Source of the DNA: JAAYGD01 sp964609995
GTDB lineage: Bacteria; Bacillota_I; Bacilli_A; RF39; UBA660
Length of the DNA: 64,000 nt
NCBI GenBank assembly: GCA_964609995.1
Contig: CAZSTI010000001.1
Span: forward strand, 53,551-117,550
Reading direction: 5' to 3'
In this document: positions 37,013 to 45,778 of the stretch, piece after piece
Layout: each line of letters begins with the position of its first letter
Numbering within the stretch: position 1 is the first letter of the stretch
Notes under the pieces: generated by a model
Database searches by the model: none
Seen by the model: only the letters and a program-made list of their open reading frames with translations
Told to the model about the DNA's origin: nothing
Made by a program: the position numbers and the translations under genes

Positions 37013-37591
37013 ATGTTAATTGTTGAACTAGGATATAAATTAGATAAATCTTATATATATTATGAAAACAGGTTAAATAATAATGGATTAAAATGTGTTT
37101 TTGAATGTAAAACACACGATATGTATTTTACTAATAATGATTTTTCAAATATTGATAGTATGACTGAAAAGCAAATAAAAAAAATGTGCATTAGGGTGAG
37201 ACAAGTTAACGACGGAAATTTAGAAGTACAAAATAATTTGATAGATGAATTAAAAATTAATAAAGTAAAATCTAATGAATATTTAAAAATAGAAAATATA
37301 TTAAAAAAATATGGATATAGAAAAGTTTTTGACACTCTAAAGGTTGATCATCATTGGTTTAAAGATGGCATGACAACAAGAGTGCAATTACAAGAAATAG
37401 AAAACATTGGATTATTGGTATACTTGGATAATAAAGAATATTATGAATTACCATTTGAAGAGCAGAGAAAAAAGTTAATTGATGAACTTAATAGTTATGG
37501 ATTTTCTTTTAAATATGATGATTTAGGTTTAGATAAATTAAGAACACTTTATTATCGTAAAGAAAAATATAGTAATAACCAAAATGCATAA
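37013..37591 (+). CDS. CYTH-domain-like phosphatase/cyclase family protein
   Basis: Probable CYTH (triphosphate tunnel) protein of 192 residues. The N-terminal IVELGYKL, charged strands CIRVRQ and TTRVQLQEIENIGLLVYLD, and the closing DELNSYGF helix fit the CyaB/thiamine-triphosphatase tunnel fold. The classical EXEXK start reads VELGYK and is not perfect, so catalytic activity is unsure. A TATAAT box sits upstream at about 36989, so it is probably transcribed independently of comEC. Confidence 0.5.
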   Translation: MLIVELGYKLDKSYIYYENRLNNNGLKCVFECKTHDMYFTNNDFSNIDSMTEKQIKKMCIRVRQVNDGNLEVQNNLIDELKINKVKSNEYLKIENILKKYGYRKVFDTLKVDHHWFKDGMTTRVQLQEIENIGLLVYLDNKEYYELPFEEQRKKLIDELNSYGFSFKYDDLGLDKLRTLYYRKEKYSNNQNA

Positions 37592-37632
37592 TAATAATAA
37601 TAATCAAACAGATATTTAATTAGGAGGTTAAA

Positions 37633-37890
37633 ATGAATCAAAAAGAAATCGAAAAAATTATAAAAAAAACAGATGAAGAAAAGGAATCAAATATAAATTG
37701 GACAAGTGCTTGGAGTAAAAAATATCCAATATTAGCAACTTATCAAAAAGAAGTAAATATCAAAAAATATGCAAAAGAAATAAGAAAATTATTTAATGAT
37801 TTAGAAAGAGAATATGGTTATAATGAGTTAGATGCTATGTTGGTTTTGAAAGATATTTTAGGACATGAATATTTGGATAATAAACATTAA
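37633..37890 (+). CDS. Small soluble protein of unknown function
   Basis: Not recognised. 85 residues, strongly charged and probably all-helical (KEIEKIIKKTDEEKES ... YAKEIRKLFNDLEREYGY), no membrane helix, no cysteine. TAGGAGG box 6 nt before the ATG supports translation. It is followed by a clear terminator. Its neighbours are unknown genes, so no role is proposed. Confidence 0.6.
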   Translation: MNQKEIEKIIKKTDEEKESNINWTSAWSKKYPILATYQKEVNIKKYAKEIRKLFNDLEREYGYNELDAMLVLKDILGHEYLDNKH

Positions 37891-37927
37891 TTCAAAGTAC
37901 AATTTATAAACTAATTTATGATTTGAT

Positions 37928-37957
37928 AAAAGACTTAGAAACAAGTCTTTTTCTTTG
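37928..37957 (+). terminator. Intrinsic terminator
   Basis: AAAGACTT pairs with AAGTCTTT around AGAAAC, followed by TTCTTT. Confidence 0.75.
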
Positions 37958-38005
37958 CATACTATAAAGCGCTAATACCGGTAGAAATGTAGAAATATAA
38001 ACTAG

Positions 38006-38263
38006 TATGTTAATATTTATAAGACATTCCTAACCTTAAAATGGGTTAAAGTAAATAAAACTGATTATCATTATAAAAATGATGAACTTAAAGGGTTCGA
38101 TATAGTATTTTATTCTAGTTATAATTGGGCAATTTGTACAGCTAAATATTTTACTAATAAAAATATTAATATATAAATAACTGTTTTAGAAAAAAAATGT
38201 GTGATTAAGACTTGTAGTAAATGAGAAAAAGGATATTATGGTGAATGGAATAAAGAAGTGTAA
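38006..38263 (+). pseudogene. Decayed coding remnant
   Basis: The 405-nt stretch 37891-38295 has no intact gene. One frame reads as plausible protein from about 38006 to 38263, for example TDYHYKNDELKGFDIVFYSS followed by YNWAICTAKYF. It is broken by TAA near 38174 and TGA at 38222, and no start codon is visible. The family is not recognised. It looks like a gene lost by point mutation. Confidence 0.4.
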
Positions 38264-38295
38264 TCGTGATATAATAATCAAAGGATGTGATTAAC

Positions 38296-38907
38296 ATGTC
38301 AAAAGAATCAAAATTATATTTATTCAAAGATAGAAATGATTATATAAAGAAATTGACTAATGATGAAGTGATAAATGTCATTGGAACAAAAGGCTCGGGT
38401 AAAACAACGAGTACATTAAAATATATTAATAATGATGACTTTATTGTTATTAATTGCGATAGATTATATGAAATGCCAACAGATAAAGTTGTTGAAGATA
38501 AGTATTTAACTGAAATCAAAGATATGTTAAAAAAGAAATATGGAAAAGTTTGCGAAGGCGAAGATTTTATAAAACACTATAGTGACATATTAGATTTTAT
38601 TAAAAAAAAGAAGAAAAAGGCATTGATTGAAGGCAATGTAATTTATGAAATTAAACCAATAACTTTATTAAAAGGGACTATAATTGTTAAAAGAACCGGT
38701 ATAATTAAATGTTTTATAAGAGCAGTGAAGAGAGATTATCCAATTAAATATTTCTTAAATCAAGAAATAGAAAAACATGGCAAAATATTAGGAAGTATTT
38801 ATAGATTTAATAGTATAATAAAAAGAAGAAAAAATATTTTTACAATTTATCATGAAATTGAAAAAATAATTGATGATTTGGAATCATATCAAAATGGTTT
38901 ACTGTGA
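38296..38907 (+). CDS. P-loop NTPase of unknown function
   Basis: A 203-residue protein with an early Walker A motif (VIGTKGSGKTTS, about residues 28-39) and a following strand VINCDRLYEM that could hold a kinase-type acidic residue. A later hydrophobic strand KKALIEGNVIYEI resembles a Walker B/lid region of small-molecule kinases. The C-terminal half is highly basic. It could be a nucleoside/shikimate-like kinase or an ATPase of a small defence or mobile gene; I cannot decide. ATG at 38296 has AAGGA at 38281. It stands in a region of decayed and orphan genes. Confidence 0.6.
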   Translation: MSKESKLYLFKDRNDYIKKLTNDEVINVIGTKGSGKTTSTLKYINNDDFIVINCDRLYEMPTDKVVEDKYLTEIKDMLKKKYGKVCEGEDFIKHYSDILDFIKKKKKKALIEGNVIYEIKPITLLKGTIIVKRTGIIKCFIRAVKRDYPIKYFLNQEIEKHGKILGSIYRFNSIIKRRKNIFTIYHEIEKIIDDLESYQNGLL

Positions 38908-39097
38908 TTAATTAATTTACTATAAAAGATATTATTTTGTTAATGTAAATTGCAAAAAAATAATAGAATAGAATTAAAAAAACAACATAAAAGTTATATA
39001 TTAAAGGTTTGTTATCGTGGCTCAAAAACAATTACCTCAAATAGTTTTATTAAGAAAATATAACTTTATTATGGTATAATTTCTATAGGAGAATACA

Positions 39098-39205
39098 ATA
39101 CTTAATCATTTACACAATGAGGTTTTAGATTTACTTAATAATAACGAAGTAAACATTTTAATAACTCACAATAATGGAATTATTAAATTTATCATTAAAG
39201 ATTAA
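39098..39205 (+). other. Possible micro-ORF with non-standard ATA start, or a gene remnant
   Basis: The 323-nt gap 38908-39230 contains a TATAAT (39075-39080) and a well-placed AGGAGA (39088-39093). These are followed by ATA and 34 more codons, reading LNHLHNEVLDLLNNNEVNIL then ITHNNGIIKFIIKD, to a TAA. Either an unusual ATA start or a mutated ATG of a dead gene. Confidence 0.25.
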
Positions 39206-39230
39206 TTAATATTGAATACTGGGAGAAACT

Positions 39231-40157
39231 ATGAAAGATAAAATTATACTTATATATGGTGATGAGCCTTTTTTAATTAATAAAAAAGTAGATGAGATTA
39301 TTAATAAAAATAATGTTGTTATTTATGATATGGAATTATCTTCTATGGATAAAGTTAAGGAAGAAGTAATATCATTTTCAATGTTTTCTGAAACTAAAGA
39401 CGTATTATGTAATAACTGTTCTTTTTTAACCTCTAGTTCTGATAACAAAGAATATCTAGAAACATTAATTGATATATTAAAAAAGGATATAGATAATAGA
39501 TTAATTTTAATTGTAAATGGAAAAATAGATGAAAGAAAAAAAGCAGTAAAAGAATTAATTAGAATTGGTACTATATTTGTTTATAATAAGTTAAAAGATT
39601 ACGAAATAACTAAATATATTGGGGAACAATTTAAAAAAAAGGGATATAAAATTGATATATCTACAATTAATTATTTTCAAAACTATGTTGGTAATAATTT
39701 ATATATAATTAATAATGAGATGGAGAAAATGGATTTATATAAAGAAGATAAAACTATTACAATGGAAGATATAAATGAAATTTCATCTAAAGCTATTGAA
39801 GATAATATATTTGAATTAATTGATGCTGTAGTAAATAAAAATATTGATAAAGCATTAAAAATATATGATGATTTAATATTAATGAATGAAGAAGAAATAA
39901 AATTGATAAGTATATTAGCTGATCAATTTAGGTTAATATTTCAAACAAAAACATTATATGATTCGGGTTATTCAGAATTGGATGTTATAAAACAATTGGA
40001 CATTCATCCTTATAGGATAAAATTAGCTAGTTCATCTCATATATCTATTGAAGAGGCTAAGAGATTTTTGATTAAATTATATGAACTAGATGTTTCGATA
40101 AAAACCGGAAAAAAAGAAAAAAAATCGGCATTTAAAATGTTTTTGTTGGAGTTGTAA
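39231..40157 (+). CDS. holA: DNA polymerase III delta subunit
   Basis: Clamp-loader subunit that opens the beta clamp. The 308-residue product shows ILIYGDEPFLINKKVDEI at the start, the middle AAA+-like lid region and the C-terminal helical collar with EDNIFELIDAVVNKN, LISILADQFRLIFQTK and LYELDVSIKTGKKE, all typical of Bacillota HolA. GGGAGA box. Single gene between an orphan region and a bidirectional terminator. Confidence 0.92.
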   Translation: MKDKIILIYGDEPFLINKKVDEIINKNNVVIYDMELSSMDKVKEEVISFSMFSETKDVLCNNCSFLTSSSDNKEYLETLIDILKKDIDNRLILIVNGKIDERKKAVKELIRIGTIFVYNKLKDYEITKYIGEQFKKKGYKIDISTINYFQNYVGNNLYIINNEMEKMDLYKEDKTITMEDINEISSKAIEDNIFELIDAVVNKNIDKALKIYDDLILMNEEEIKLISILADQFRLIFQTKTLYDSGYSELDVIKQLDIHPYRIKLASSSHISIEEAKRFLIKLYELDVSIKTGKKEKKSAFKMFLLEL

Positions 40158-40158
40158 A

Positions 40159-40183
40159 AAAAAGAGATTTATTATCTCTTTTT
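40159..40183. terminator. Bidirectional terminator between holA and trxB
   Basis: AAAAGAGAT and ATCTCTTTTT arms with A- and T-runs on both sides serve both convergent transcripts. Confidence 0.85.
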
Positions 40184-41072
40184 ACATTGAATCTATATAA
40201 TTGCATGCATTTATTGCTGCAATAGTACCATCAGATGAAGCAGTAGTTAATTGTCTTATTTTTTTTGTTCTACAATCTCCTGCTACAAAAATTCCATCAA
40301 CATTTGTTTTACAATCTTCATCAGCAATAATATAACCATACTTATCCATTTTAATAATGTTTTTAAATGCTTCATTTTGAGGTATTAAACCTATCAAAAC
40401 AAATACGCCATCGACATTAATGTTTTTATCTCCAATAGTTATACTATTTAAAGAATCGTCTCCATTTAATCTGTCAACTTTTGAATTAAATATATATTCA
40501 ATATTCTTAATATTATTTAATTTTTCAATTAATTTAACTTCTGCAGTAAGCTTATCAAGCATTTGTACTATATATATTTTATTTACTATTTCAGATAAAT
40601 ATATTGCACTTACTACTGCGGTATTTCCGCCACCAACAATTGCAACATCTTTTCCTTTGAAGAAAGAACCATCGCATAGAACACAGTAAGAAATTCCTTT
40701 ACCAATTAATTGTTCTTCATTATCTATTCCTAAAGACCTATGTTTAGATCCTGTTGCAATAATAATTGTTTTTGATTCATAAGTATGATACTCGGTTGTA
40801 ACCTTTTTTAAATCATTTAAATTATCTATATTGATTACTTTTTCTAGTTCAAAATCAACACCCAATTCTATTATTTGATCAAATAAATTATTTGAAAATT
40901 CAACTCCGCTTATTTTCATAAAACCAGGATAATTTTCTACCAAAGGAGAAGTTGCAATTTGACCTCCAATAGTTTCTTGCTCTAATATTAATACCTTTTT
41001 ATTTGCTCTAGCAGAGTATAGTGCTGCAGTCATTCCCGCAGCGCCAGCTCCAATTACAATAACATCGTACAT
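40182..41072 (-). CDS. trxB: Thioredoxin-disulfide reductase
   Basis: FAD/NADPH enzyme that reduces thioredoxin or a similar redoxin. The 296-residue product has the FAD motif GAGAAGMTAALYSARANKKV, the redox-active CVLC (in GISYCVLCDGSFFKGK), the NAD(P)H motif VGGGNTAV and the closing VFVAGDCRTK and QLTTASSDGTIAA. It overlaps nrdD by 1 nt (TAATG), so it is co-translated with the reductase whose fused redoxin it may reduce. The NADPH-specificity HRR motif is not seen after VGGGNTAV, so cofactor preference is open. Confidence 0.92.
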   Translation of the reverse strand: MYDVIVIGAGAAGMTAALYSARANKKVLILEQETIGGQIATSPLVENYPGFMKISGVEFSNNLFDQIIELGVDFELEKVINIDNLNDLKKVTTEYHTYESKTIIIATGSKHRSLGIDNEEQLIGKGISYCVLCDGSFFKGKDVAIVGGGNTAVVSAIYLSEIVNKIYIVQMLDKLTAEVKLIEKLNNIKNIEYIFNSKVDRLNGDDSLNSITIGDKNINVDGVFVLIGLIPQNEAFKNIIKMDKYGYIIADEDCKTNVDGIFVAGDCRTKKIRQLTTASSDGTIAAINACNYIDSM

Positions 41073-43438
41073 TATTTGTTTTCTTCCAAATATCTTTTTA
41101 TTTCAGAAACACCTAGTATTTTAGATACATTTCCATCTTTGTTAACTATAAGTGTTGGTACTTGATTAATATTATAAGATTCAGTTAAATCTTGATTCTC
41201 TTCAGCATCTATATACTCATATTTTATTTTTTCTTTATCTAAAATTACTTTTGCAACTTTACAATTGGGACATGTTTTTGTTCCAAACAAAGTAATGGAA
41301 TCCTTTTTATTGTTTTTTTCTTCTTTTACATTTTCTTTTATATTAATATGCTCTTTATTAAAATTAGAATTTTCAGTTTCGTATAGTTTTCTGTGTTTAT
41401 ATTCTTGAGTTTTACCATCATTCCAATTTTGAACTGGTCTATAATATCCTGTAATTCTACTATATACTTCAGTAACTCCTCCGCATTCAGGACAATTGAA
41501 ATGTTCTCCAATTAAATATCCATGATTTTTACAAATAGAGTAGGTTGGAGACATAGTATAATATGGTAATTTAAAGTTTTCTGCAATTTTCTTAACTAAT
41601 TCGGCTGCGGATTTCCAATTTGGAAGTTTTTCGCCTAAGAAAGTATGAAATACTGTTCCTGATGTATATAATACTTGAAGTTCATCTTGTATCTCTAATG
41701 CTTTAAATACATCATCTGTAAATGAAACCGGTAAATGAGAACTATTAGTATAATAAGGAGTTTCGTCTTCGTTTGATGCAGTTAATATCTCGGGATATTT
41801 TTCTTTGTCGTGTTTTGCTAACCTAAAACTAGTAGATTCTGCTGGTGTAGCTTCGAGATTAAACAAATCACCATATTTTTCTTGATAATCAGACAATCTA
41901 TCTCTCATATGATTTAATACATCTTTAGTAAATTTTTGTGCTTTTTCATGAGTTAAATCTTCTTTAATCCAATCAGCATTTAAACAAGCTTCATTCATAC
42001 CTACTAATCCAATTGTTGAGAAATGATTATTAAATGTTCCCAAATATCTTTTTGTATATGGATATAGACCAGCTTCTAGGAATTTAGATATAACATGTCT
42101 TTTTGTATCTAATGAATTAGCCGCAATATCCATCATATCATTAAGTCTATTATAAAATTCTTCTTCTGATTTAGATAAATAAGCAATTCTTGGCATATTT
42201 AGTGTAACTACACCAATTGATCCTGTAGATTCTCCGCTTCCAAAGAAACCACCTGATTTCTTTCTTAGTTCTCTTAAATCTAATCTTAATCTACAACACA
42301 TACTTCTAACATCACTTGGTTCCATATCACTATTGATATAATTTGAGAAATATGGAGTTCCATATTTTGCAGTCATTTCGAACAATAATTTGTTATTTTC
42401 TGTTTCGCTCCAGTCAAATTGTTTTGTAATAGAGTAGGTAGGAATTGGATATTGAAAACCTCTTCCATTTGCGTCTCCCTCAATCATTATTTCTATAAAA
42501 GCTTTATTAACCATATCCATTTCTTTTTGACAATCTTTATATTTAAAATCTAATTCTTTTCCACCAACTAATGCATTTAATTCTGCCATATCATTTGGAA
42601 CAACCCAATCTAAAGTAATATTAGTAAATGGTGCTTGAGTGCCCCATCTACTTGGAGTGTTTACTCCATATACAAAAGATTGAATACTTTGTTTAACTTC
42701 CTTATATGATAAATTATCGGCTTTAACAAAAGGCGCTAAATAAGTATCAAATGAAGAGAAGGCTTGAGCTCCGGCCCATTCATTTTGCATAATTCCTAAA
42801 AAGTTTACCATTTGATTACATAATGTAGATAAATGTTTTGGAGGAGAGGAAGTAATTTTTCCTGGAACTCCTCCTAATCCTTCTTGTATCAATTGTTTTA
42901 AAGACCAACCTGCACAATATCCTGTTAGCATAGATAAATCATGTATATGAATATCAGCATTTTTATGAGCTTTAGCAACCTCATCATTATATACTTCGCT
43001 TAACCAATAATTTGCAGTAATTGCTCCAGAATTACTTAATATTAAACCTCCAACAGAGTAAGTTACTGTAGAGTTTTCTTTAACTCTCCAATCACTAACA
43101 TTTAAATATTTATTAACAACATCTTTGTAATCTAAAACTGTATCTTTAATATTTCTCATTTTTTCATGTAGTTTTCTATAAAGAATATATGCTTTAGCAA
43201 CATCTGGATATCCCGCTAAAGATAAAGTCTCTTCAACACTATCTTGTATATCTTCTACAGATATAACTCCATTAACGATTTTAGACTCAAAATTAGAAGT
43301 TACTTTTAGCGCAATAAAATCTATTACATTATCAGTAAACTCTTTATTTTCGGCTTCAAAAGCCGATTTAATGGCATCTCCAATCTTTTCTATTTTAAAT
43401 TCAACTAATTTCCCATCTCTTTTTTTAACTTTGTACAT
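41072..43438 (-). CDS. nrdD: Anaerobic ribonucleoside-triphosphate reductase with fused C-terminal redoxin
   Basis: Class III glycyl-radical ribonucleotide reductase, making dNTPs without oxygen. Residues 1-90 form an ATP-cone (YKVKKRDGKLVEF). The barrel contains the cysteine loop MLTGYCAGWS and SMCCRLRLD. A zinc site has CKNHGY and CPECGG. The glycyl-radical motif RITGYYRP holds the radical Gly near 664. Residues 713-788 form an extra glutaredoxin/NrdH-like domain (LFGTKTCPNCKVAKVIL, cis-Pro in QVPTLIV). Length 788 exceeds the usual about 700. The fused redoxin and the adjoining trxB suggest thiol-based reduction and not formate. Co-transcribed after nrdG. Confidence 0.95.
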   Translation of the reverse strand: MYKVKKRDGKLVEFKIEKIGDAIKSAFEAENKEFTDNVIDFIALKVTSNFESKIVNGVISVEDIQDSVEETLSLAGYPDVAKAYILYRKLHEKMRNIKDTVLDYKDVVNKYLNVSDWRVKENSTVTYSVGGLILSNSGAITANYWLSEVYNDEVAKAHKNADIHIHDLSMLTGYCAGWSLKQLIQEGLGGVPGKITSSPPKHLSTLCNQMVNFLGIMQNEWAGAQAFSSFDTYLAPFVKADNLSYKEVKQSIQSFVYGVNTPSRWGTQAPFTNITLDWVVPNDMAELNALVGGKELDFKYKDCQKEMDMVNKAFIEIMIEGDANGRGFQYPIPTYSITKQFDWSETENNKLLFEMTAKYGTPYFSNYINSDMEPSDVRSMCCRLRLDLRELRKKSGGFFGSGESTGSIGVVTLNMPRIAYLSKSEEEFYNRLNDMMDIAANSLDTKRHVISKFLEAGLYPYTKRYLGTFNNHFSTIGLVGMNEACLNADWIKEDLTHEKAQKFTKDVLNHMRDRLSDYQEKYGDLFNLEATPAESTSFRLAKHDKEKYPEILTASNEDETPYYTNSSHLPVSFTDDVFKALEIQDELQVLYTSGTVFHTFLGEKLPNWKSAAELVKKIAENFKLPYYTMSPTYSICKNHGYLIGEHFNCPECGGVTEVYSRITGYYRPVQNWNDGKTQEYKHRKLYETENSNFNKEHINIKENVKEEKNNKKDSITLFGTKTCPNCKVAKVILDKEKIKYEYIDAEENQDLTESYNINQVPTLIVNKDGNVSKILGVSEIKRYLEENK

Positions 43439-43457
43439 AATATTACCTCTCCCTTTC

Positions 43458-44141
43458 TTAAATACCTCTTATTTCCACATTTATAATTTCCTTGTTTAAT
43501 ATTTCTTTAAACTCATATAACTTTTCTTTAGTATGAGCTTTTAAACCATCCTTTAGTAAATGGCCAGAATCTTCAAATTGTTGCAATACATATTTCTTTG
43601 AGTCTTTTAACCATTTTGATATTTCAGCTATATCTTCATTGTCATGAAAATCTTTTACGATAGTTGTTCTAAACTCATAATCTATTTTTCCGTTTATTAA
43701 TAATTTTATTGATTTTTCAATTTCTTCAATATCAACTTTGCTTTCTGAAGTTTCATTGTATTTCAATTTTGAATTTTTTATATCCATAGCTACATAATCT
43801 ATCAATTTTTCATCAATTAGTTCTTTTAATAATTTATAATTAGTTCCATTAGTATCTAGTTTAACCAAATAACCCATATTTTTAATTATTTTTATATATT
43901 CTTTTAGATCTTTTTGTATTGTTGGTTCTCCACCAGTTATACAGACGGCATCTAAATATTTTTTTCTATCCAATAAATAATTTAATATCTTTTCATTATC
44001 TAATTCTTCGTCTTCATAATTCACTAATCTTGCATTTTGGCAAAAAGGACATTTGAAATTACATCCACCCGTAAATATTGTTGCTGCAACGTGTCCGGGA
44101 TAATCTAATAATGTTAATTTTTGAAATCCAAGTATTTGCAT
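43458..44141 (-). CDS. nrdG: Anaerobic ribonucleotide reductase activating protein
   Basis: Radical-SAM activase that installs the glycyl radical on NrdD. The 227-residue product has ILGFQKLTLLDYPGHVAATI, the cluster motif GGCNFKCPFCQN (CxxxCxxC), the SAM-binding CITGGEPTIQKDL and a C-terminal barrel. Larger than the about 155-residue E. coli NrdG and close to the pflA-like NrdG variants of Bacillota. Start at 44141 is chosen for AAAGGAG; an upstream in-frame start exists at 44171. Order nrdG-nrdD-trxB on the minus strand. Confidence 0.9.
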   Translation of the reverse strand: MQILGFQKLTLLDYPGHVAATIFTGGCNFKCPFCQNARLVNYEDEELDNEKILNYLLDRKKYLDAVCITGGEPTIQKDLKEYIKIIKNMGYLVKLDTNGTNYKLLKELIDEKLIDYVAMDIKNSKLKYNETSESKVDIEEIEKSIKLLINGKIDYEFRTTIVKDFHDNEDIAEISKWLKDSKKYVLQQFEDSGHLLKDGLKAHTKEKLYEFKEILNKEIINVEIRGI

Positions 44142-44274
44142 ATCAAACTCCTTTCTATTTTTTAGGTTCATTTTAATTCTAACACAAACAAAAAAATAAA
44201 AGAACAGTTTTGTTCATTTTATTTTTAAAAAGACATCTTTTTACATCAAATTATAAAAATATAATAAATAATTA

Positions 44275-44303
44275 TTGAAAAATAATAACAAACGTGATAC
44301 AAT
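44275..44303 (+). promoter_or_regulatory. Promoter of the XRE regulator
   Basis: TTGAAA (44275-44280), 17 nt, TACAAT (44298-44303), followed by an AGAGGTGA ribosome site. Confidence 0.6.
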
Positions 44304-44335
44304 CTTTACAATAATTAAACAAAGAGGTGAATATA

Positions 44336-44548
44336 ATGATAGTTTTAAGAATAGATAGAGTGCTTGCTGATAGAAAAAAATCATCAAAGGAAATATCTAA
44401 AATATTAAAAGTAACTGAAGCAAACTTTTCTATATTAAAAAATGGAAAATCTAAATCAATAATGTTTGAAACATTAAATACTTTATGCAAAACATTAGAA
44501 TGTCAACCAAAAGATTTAATAGAGTATATTCCTGATTTTGAAGACTAA
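44336..44548 (+). CDS. Small XRE/Cro-family transcriptional regulator
   Basis: A 70-residue single-domain helix-turn-helix protein of the Cro/C1 type, close to the YozG/HTH_26 group: RIDRVLADRKKSSKEISKIL, then the recognition helix VTEANFSILKNGKSK, then FETLNTLCKTLECQPKDLIEY. No ligand domain. It ends in a 4-nt convergent overlap with the F420-ligase-like gene. Such solitary small regulators often control one neighbouring gene; the target here is unknown. Confidence 0.85.
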   Translation: MIVLRIDRVLADRKKSSKEISKILKVTEANFSILKNGKSKSIMFETLNTLCKTLECQPKDLIEYIPDFED

Positions 44549-45723
44549 TCAGAATAGTTATTAAAATAACCTTTTATATATACTACAGGTGTTCCTTTGT
44601 CACCACTTCCACTAGTTAAATCACATAGACTACCTAATAAATCGGTATATCTTCTTGGAGTAGTACCTTGAGTTGCCATTTGTCCTTTTAATTCTTTTTC
44701 TTTATTTTTAATTTCTTCTTTTATAGCGTTATTTAATTTTTCTCCGGACAAACCTTTAAATTTATTTTCAGAAAAATATTTTAATTTAATTTCATTTGGG
44801 CTTCCTTCTAATCCTTTAGTATACGCTGGACTTACTACAGGATCTGCGAGCTCCCAGATTTTTCCAATTGGATCTTTAAAAGCTCCATCACCATAAATCA
44901 TTACCTCTATATTTTTTCCTGTTAATTTATTTAATTTTTTTTGAATGTTATTAACTAAACTATTTCCATCTCTAGGAAACAATTTAACTTTTTCTTCAGT
45001 TGATCTATTGGATCCAAGAAGTCCATAGTCTTTATTAAATCCACTACCATTTATACTTTCAGTCATTATTTCTGATAATAACAAAATATTAACGTCTTTT
45101 TTACTTAATCTTTTTTTAGTATCAAACCTGTCGTGAACATTTGCCACTAATATATCTTTAGTATATTCTAAAATGGTTTCTGGATTATTAGAAAACACAA
45201 ATTCTATTTCACAATTTTCTTTTTCACATAAATCCCTATAGAAATCAACCATATTTACACCAGTAAATAAATGCTTGAAATGTGAAAAACATTCATTATA
45301 TTCCTTTTCACTAATTATAGAGTTTAAATTGTAATTATTTTTTTCTAAATCTTCTTTATATAATATGTCGTTCCCAACCTCATCAGATGGAAAACTTAAT
45401 AACATTGTTATTTTATTTGTGGATCTTGCAATTGCGCTTAATAATACCGCAAATCTATTTCTACTTAATATTGGATATACAACTCCAATATGATTGGATT
45501 TTAATTTGTTATTAATATCAGTTTTAATATTATCAAGTGTTGCATAATTTCCTTGACTAATACCAACTACAGCTTCTGTAATTGCAACTATATCTTTATC
45601 ATCAAAGTCAAATCCTTCGGATTCTTTAGCTTTCAATAAAGAATCAATTACTATATTTTCTAAATTGTCTCCTTCTTTTATTATAGGTGTTCTAATACCT
45701 CTTACGACAGTTCCTACGTTCAT
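44545..45723 (-). CDS. F420-0:gamma-glutamyl ligase-like protein
   Basis: Protein of the CofE family (coenzyme F420-0:L-glutamate ligase), 392 residues: VGTVVRGIRTPIIKEGDNL, DIVAITEAVVGISQGNYA, the metal-site stretch MIYGDGAFKDPIGKIWELAD and GLEGSPNEIKLKY. CofE adds gamma-glutamate to F420 precursors. Nothing else for F420 biosynthesis is in the window, and Bacilli normally lack F420, so the substrate is probably another acyl acceptor. ATG at 45723 has GGAGGA. Downstream of lexA but separated by a terminator, so probably independent of the SOS transcript. Confidence 0.75.
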   Translation of the reverse strand: MNVGTVVRGIRTPIIKEGDNLENIVIDSLLKAKESEGFDFDDKDIVAITEAVVGISQGNYATLDNIKTDINNKLKSNHIGVVYPILSRNRFAVLLSAIARSTNKITMLLSFPSDEVGNDILYKEDLEKNNYNLNSIISEKEYNECFSHFKHLFTGVNMVDFYRDLCEKENCEIEFVFSNNPETILEYTKDILVANVHDRFDTKKRLSKKDVNILLLSEIMTESINGSGFNKDYGLLGSNRSTEEKVKLFPRDGNSLVNNIQKKLNKLTGKNIEVMIYGDGAFKDPIGKIWELADPVVSPAYTKGLEGSPNEIKLKYFSENKFKGLSGEKLNNAIKEEIKNKEKELKGQMATQGTTPRRYTDLLGSLCDLTSGSGDKGTPVVYIKGYFNNYSD

Positions 45724-45751
45724 AATATCCTCCATATGATTATTATATAAC

Positions 45752-45778
45752 AAAAAAGATAGGTTAATCTATCTTTTT
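45752..45778. terminator. lexA terminator
   Basis: AAAAGATAG-GTTAAT-CTATCTTTTT hairpin directly at the lexA stop; on the minus strand the A-run becomes a T-run. Confidence 0.8.

Noticed and set aside
38222..38224. In-frame TGA that could be read as Trp under the Mycoplasma code, rescuing part of the 38 kb remnant
   Set aside because: TGA terminates clear genes here (ftsQ at 23508-23510, the first LTA-synthase-like gene), and the same frame also has a TAA, so the standard code and decay are the better explanation.
44202..44215. GAACAGTTTTGTTC upstream of nrdG as a LexA box
   Set aside because: The arms are spaced as GAAC-N6-GTTC, not the GAAC-N4-GTTC of the two real boxes at lexA. It may be an operator for another regulator, but nothing identifies it.
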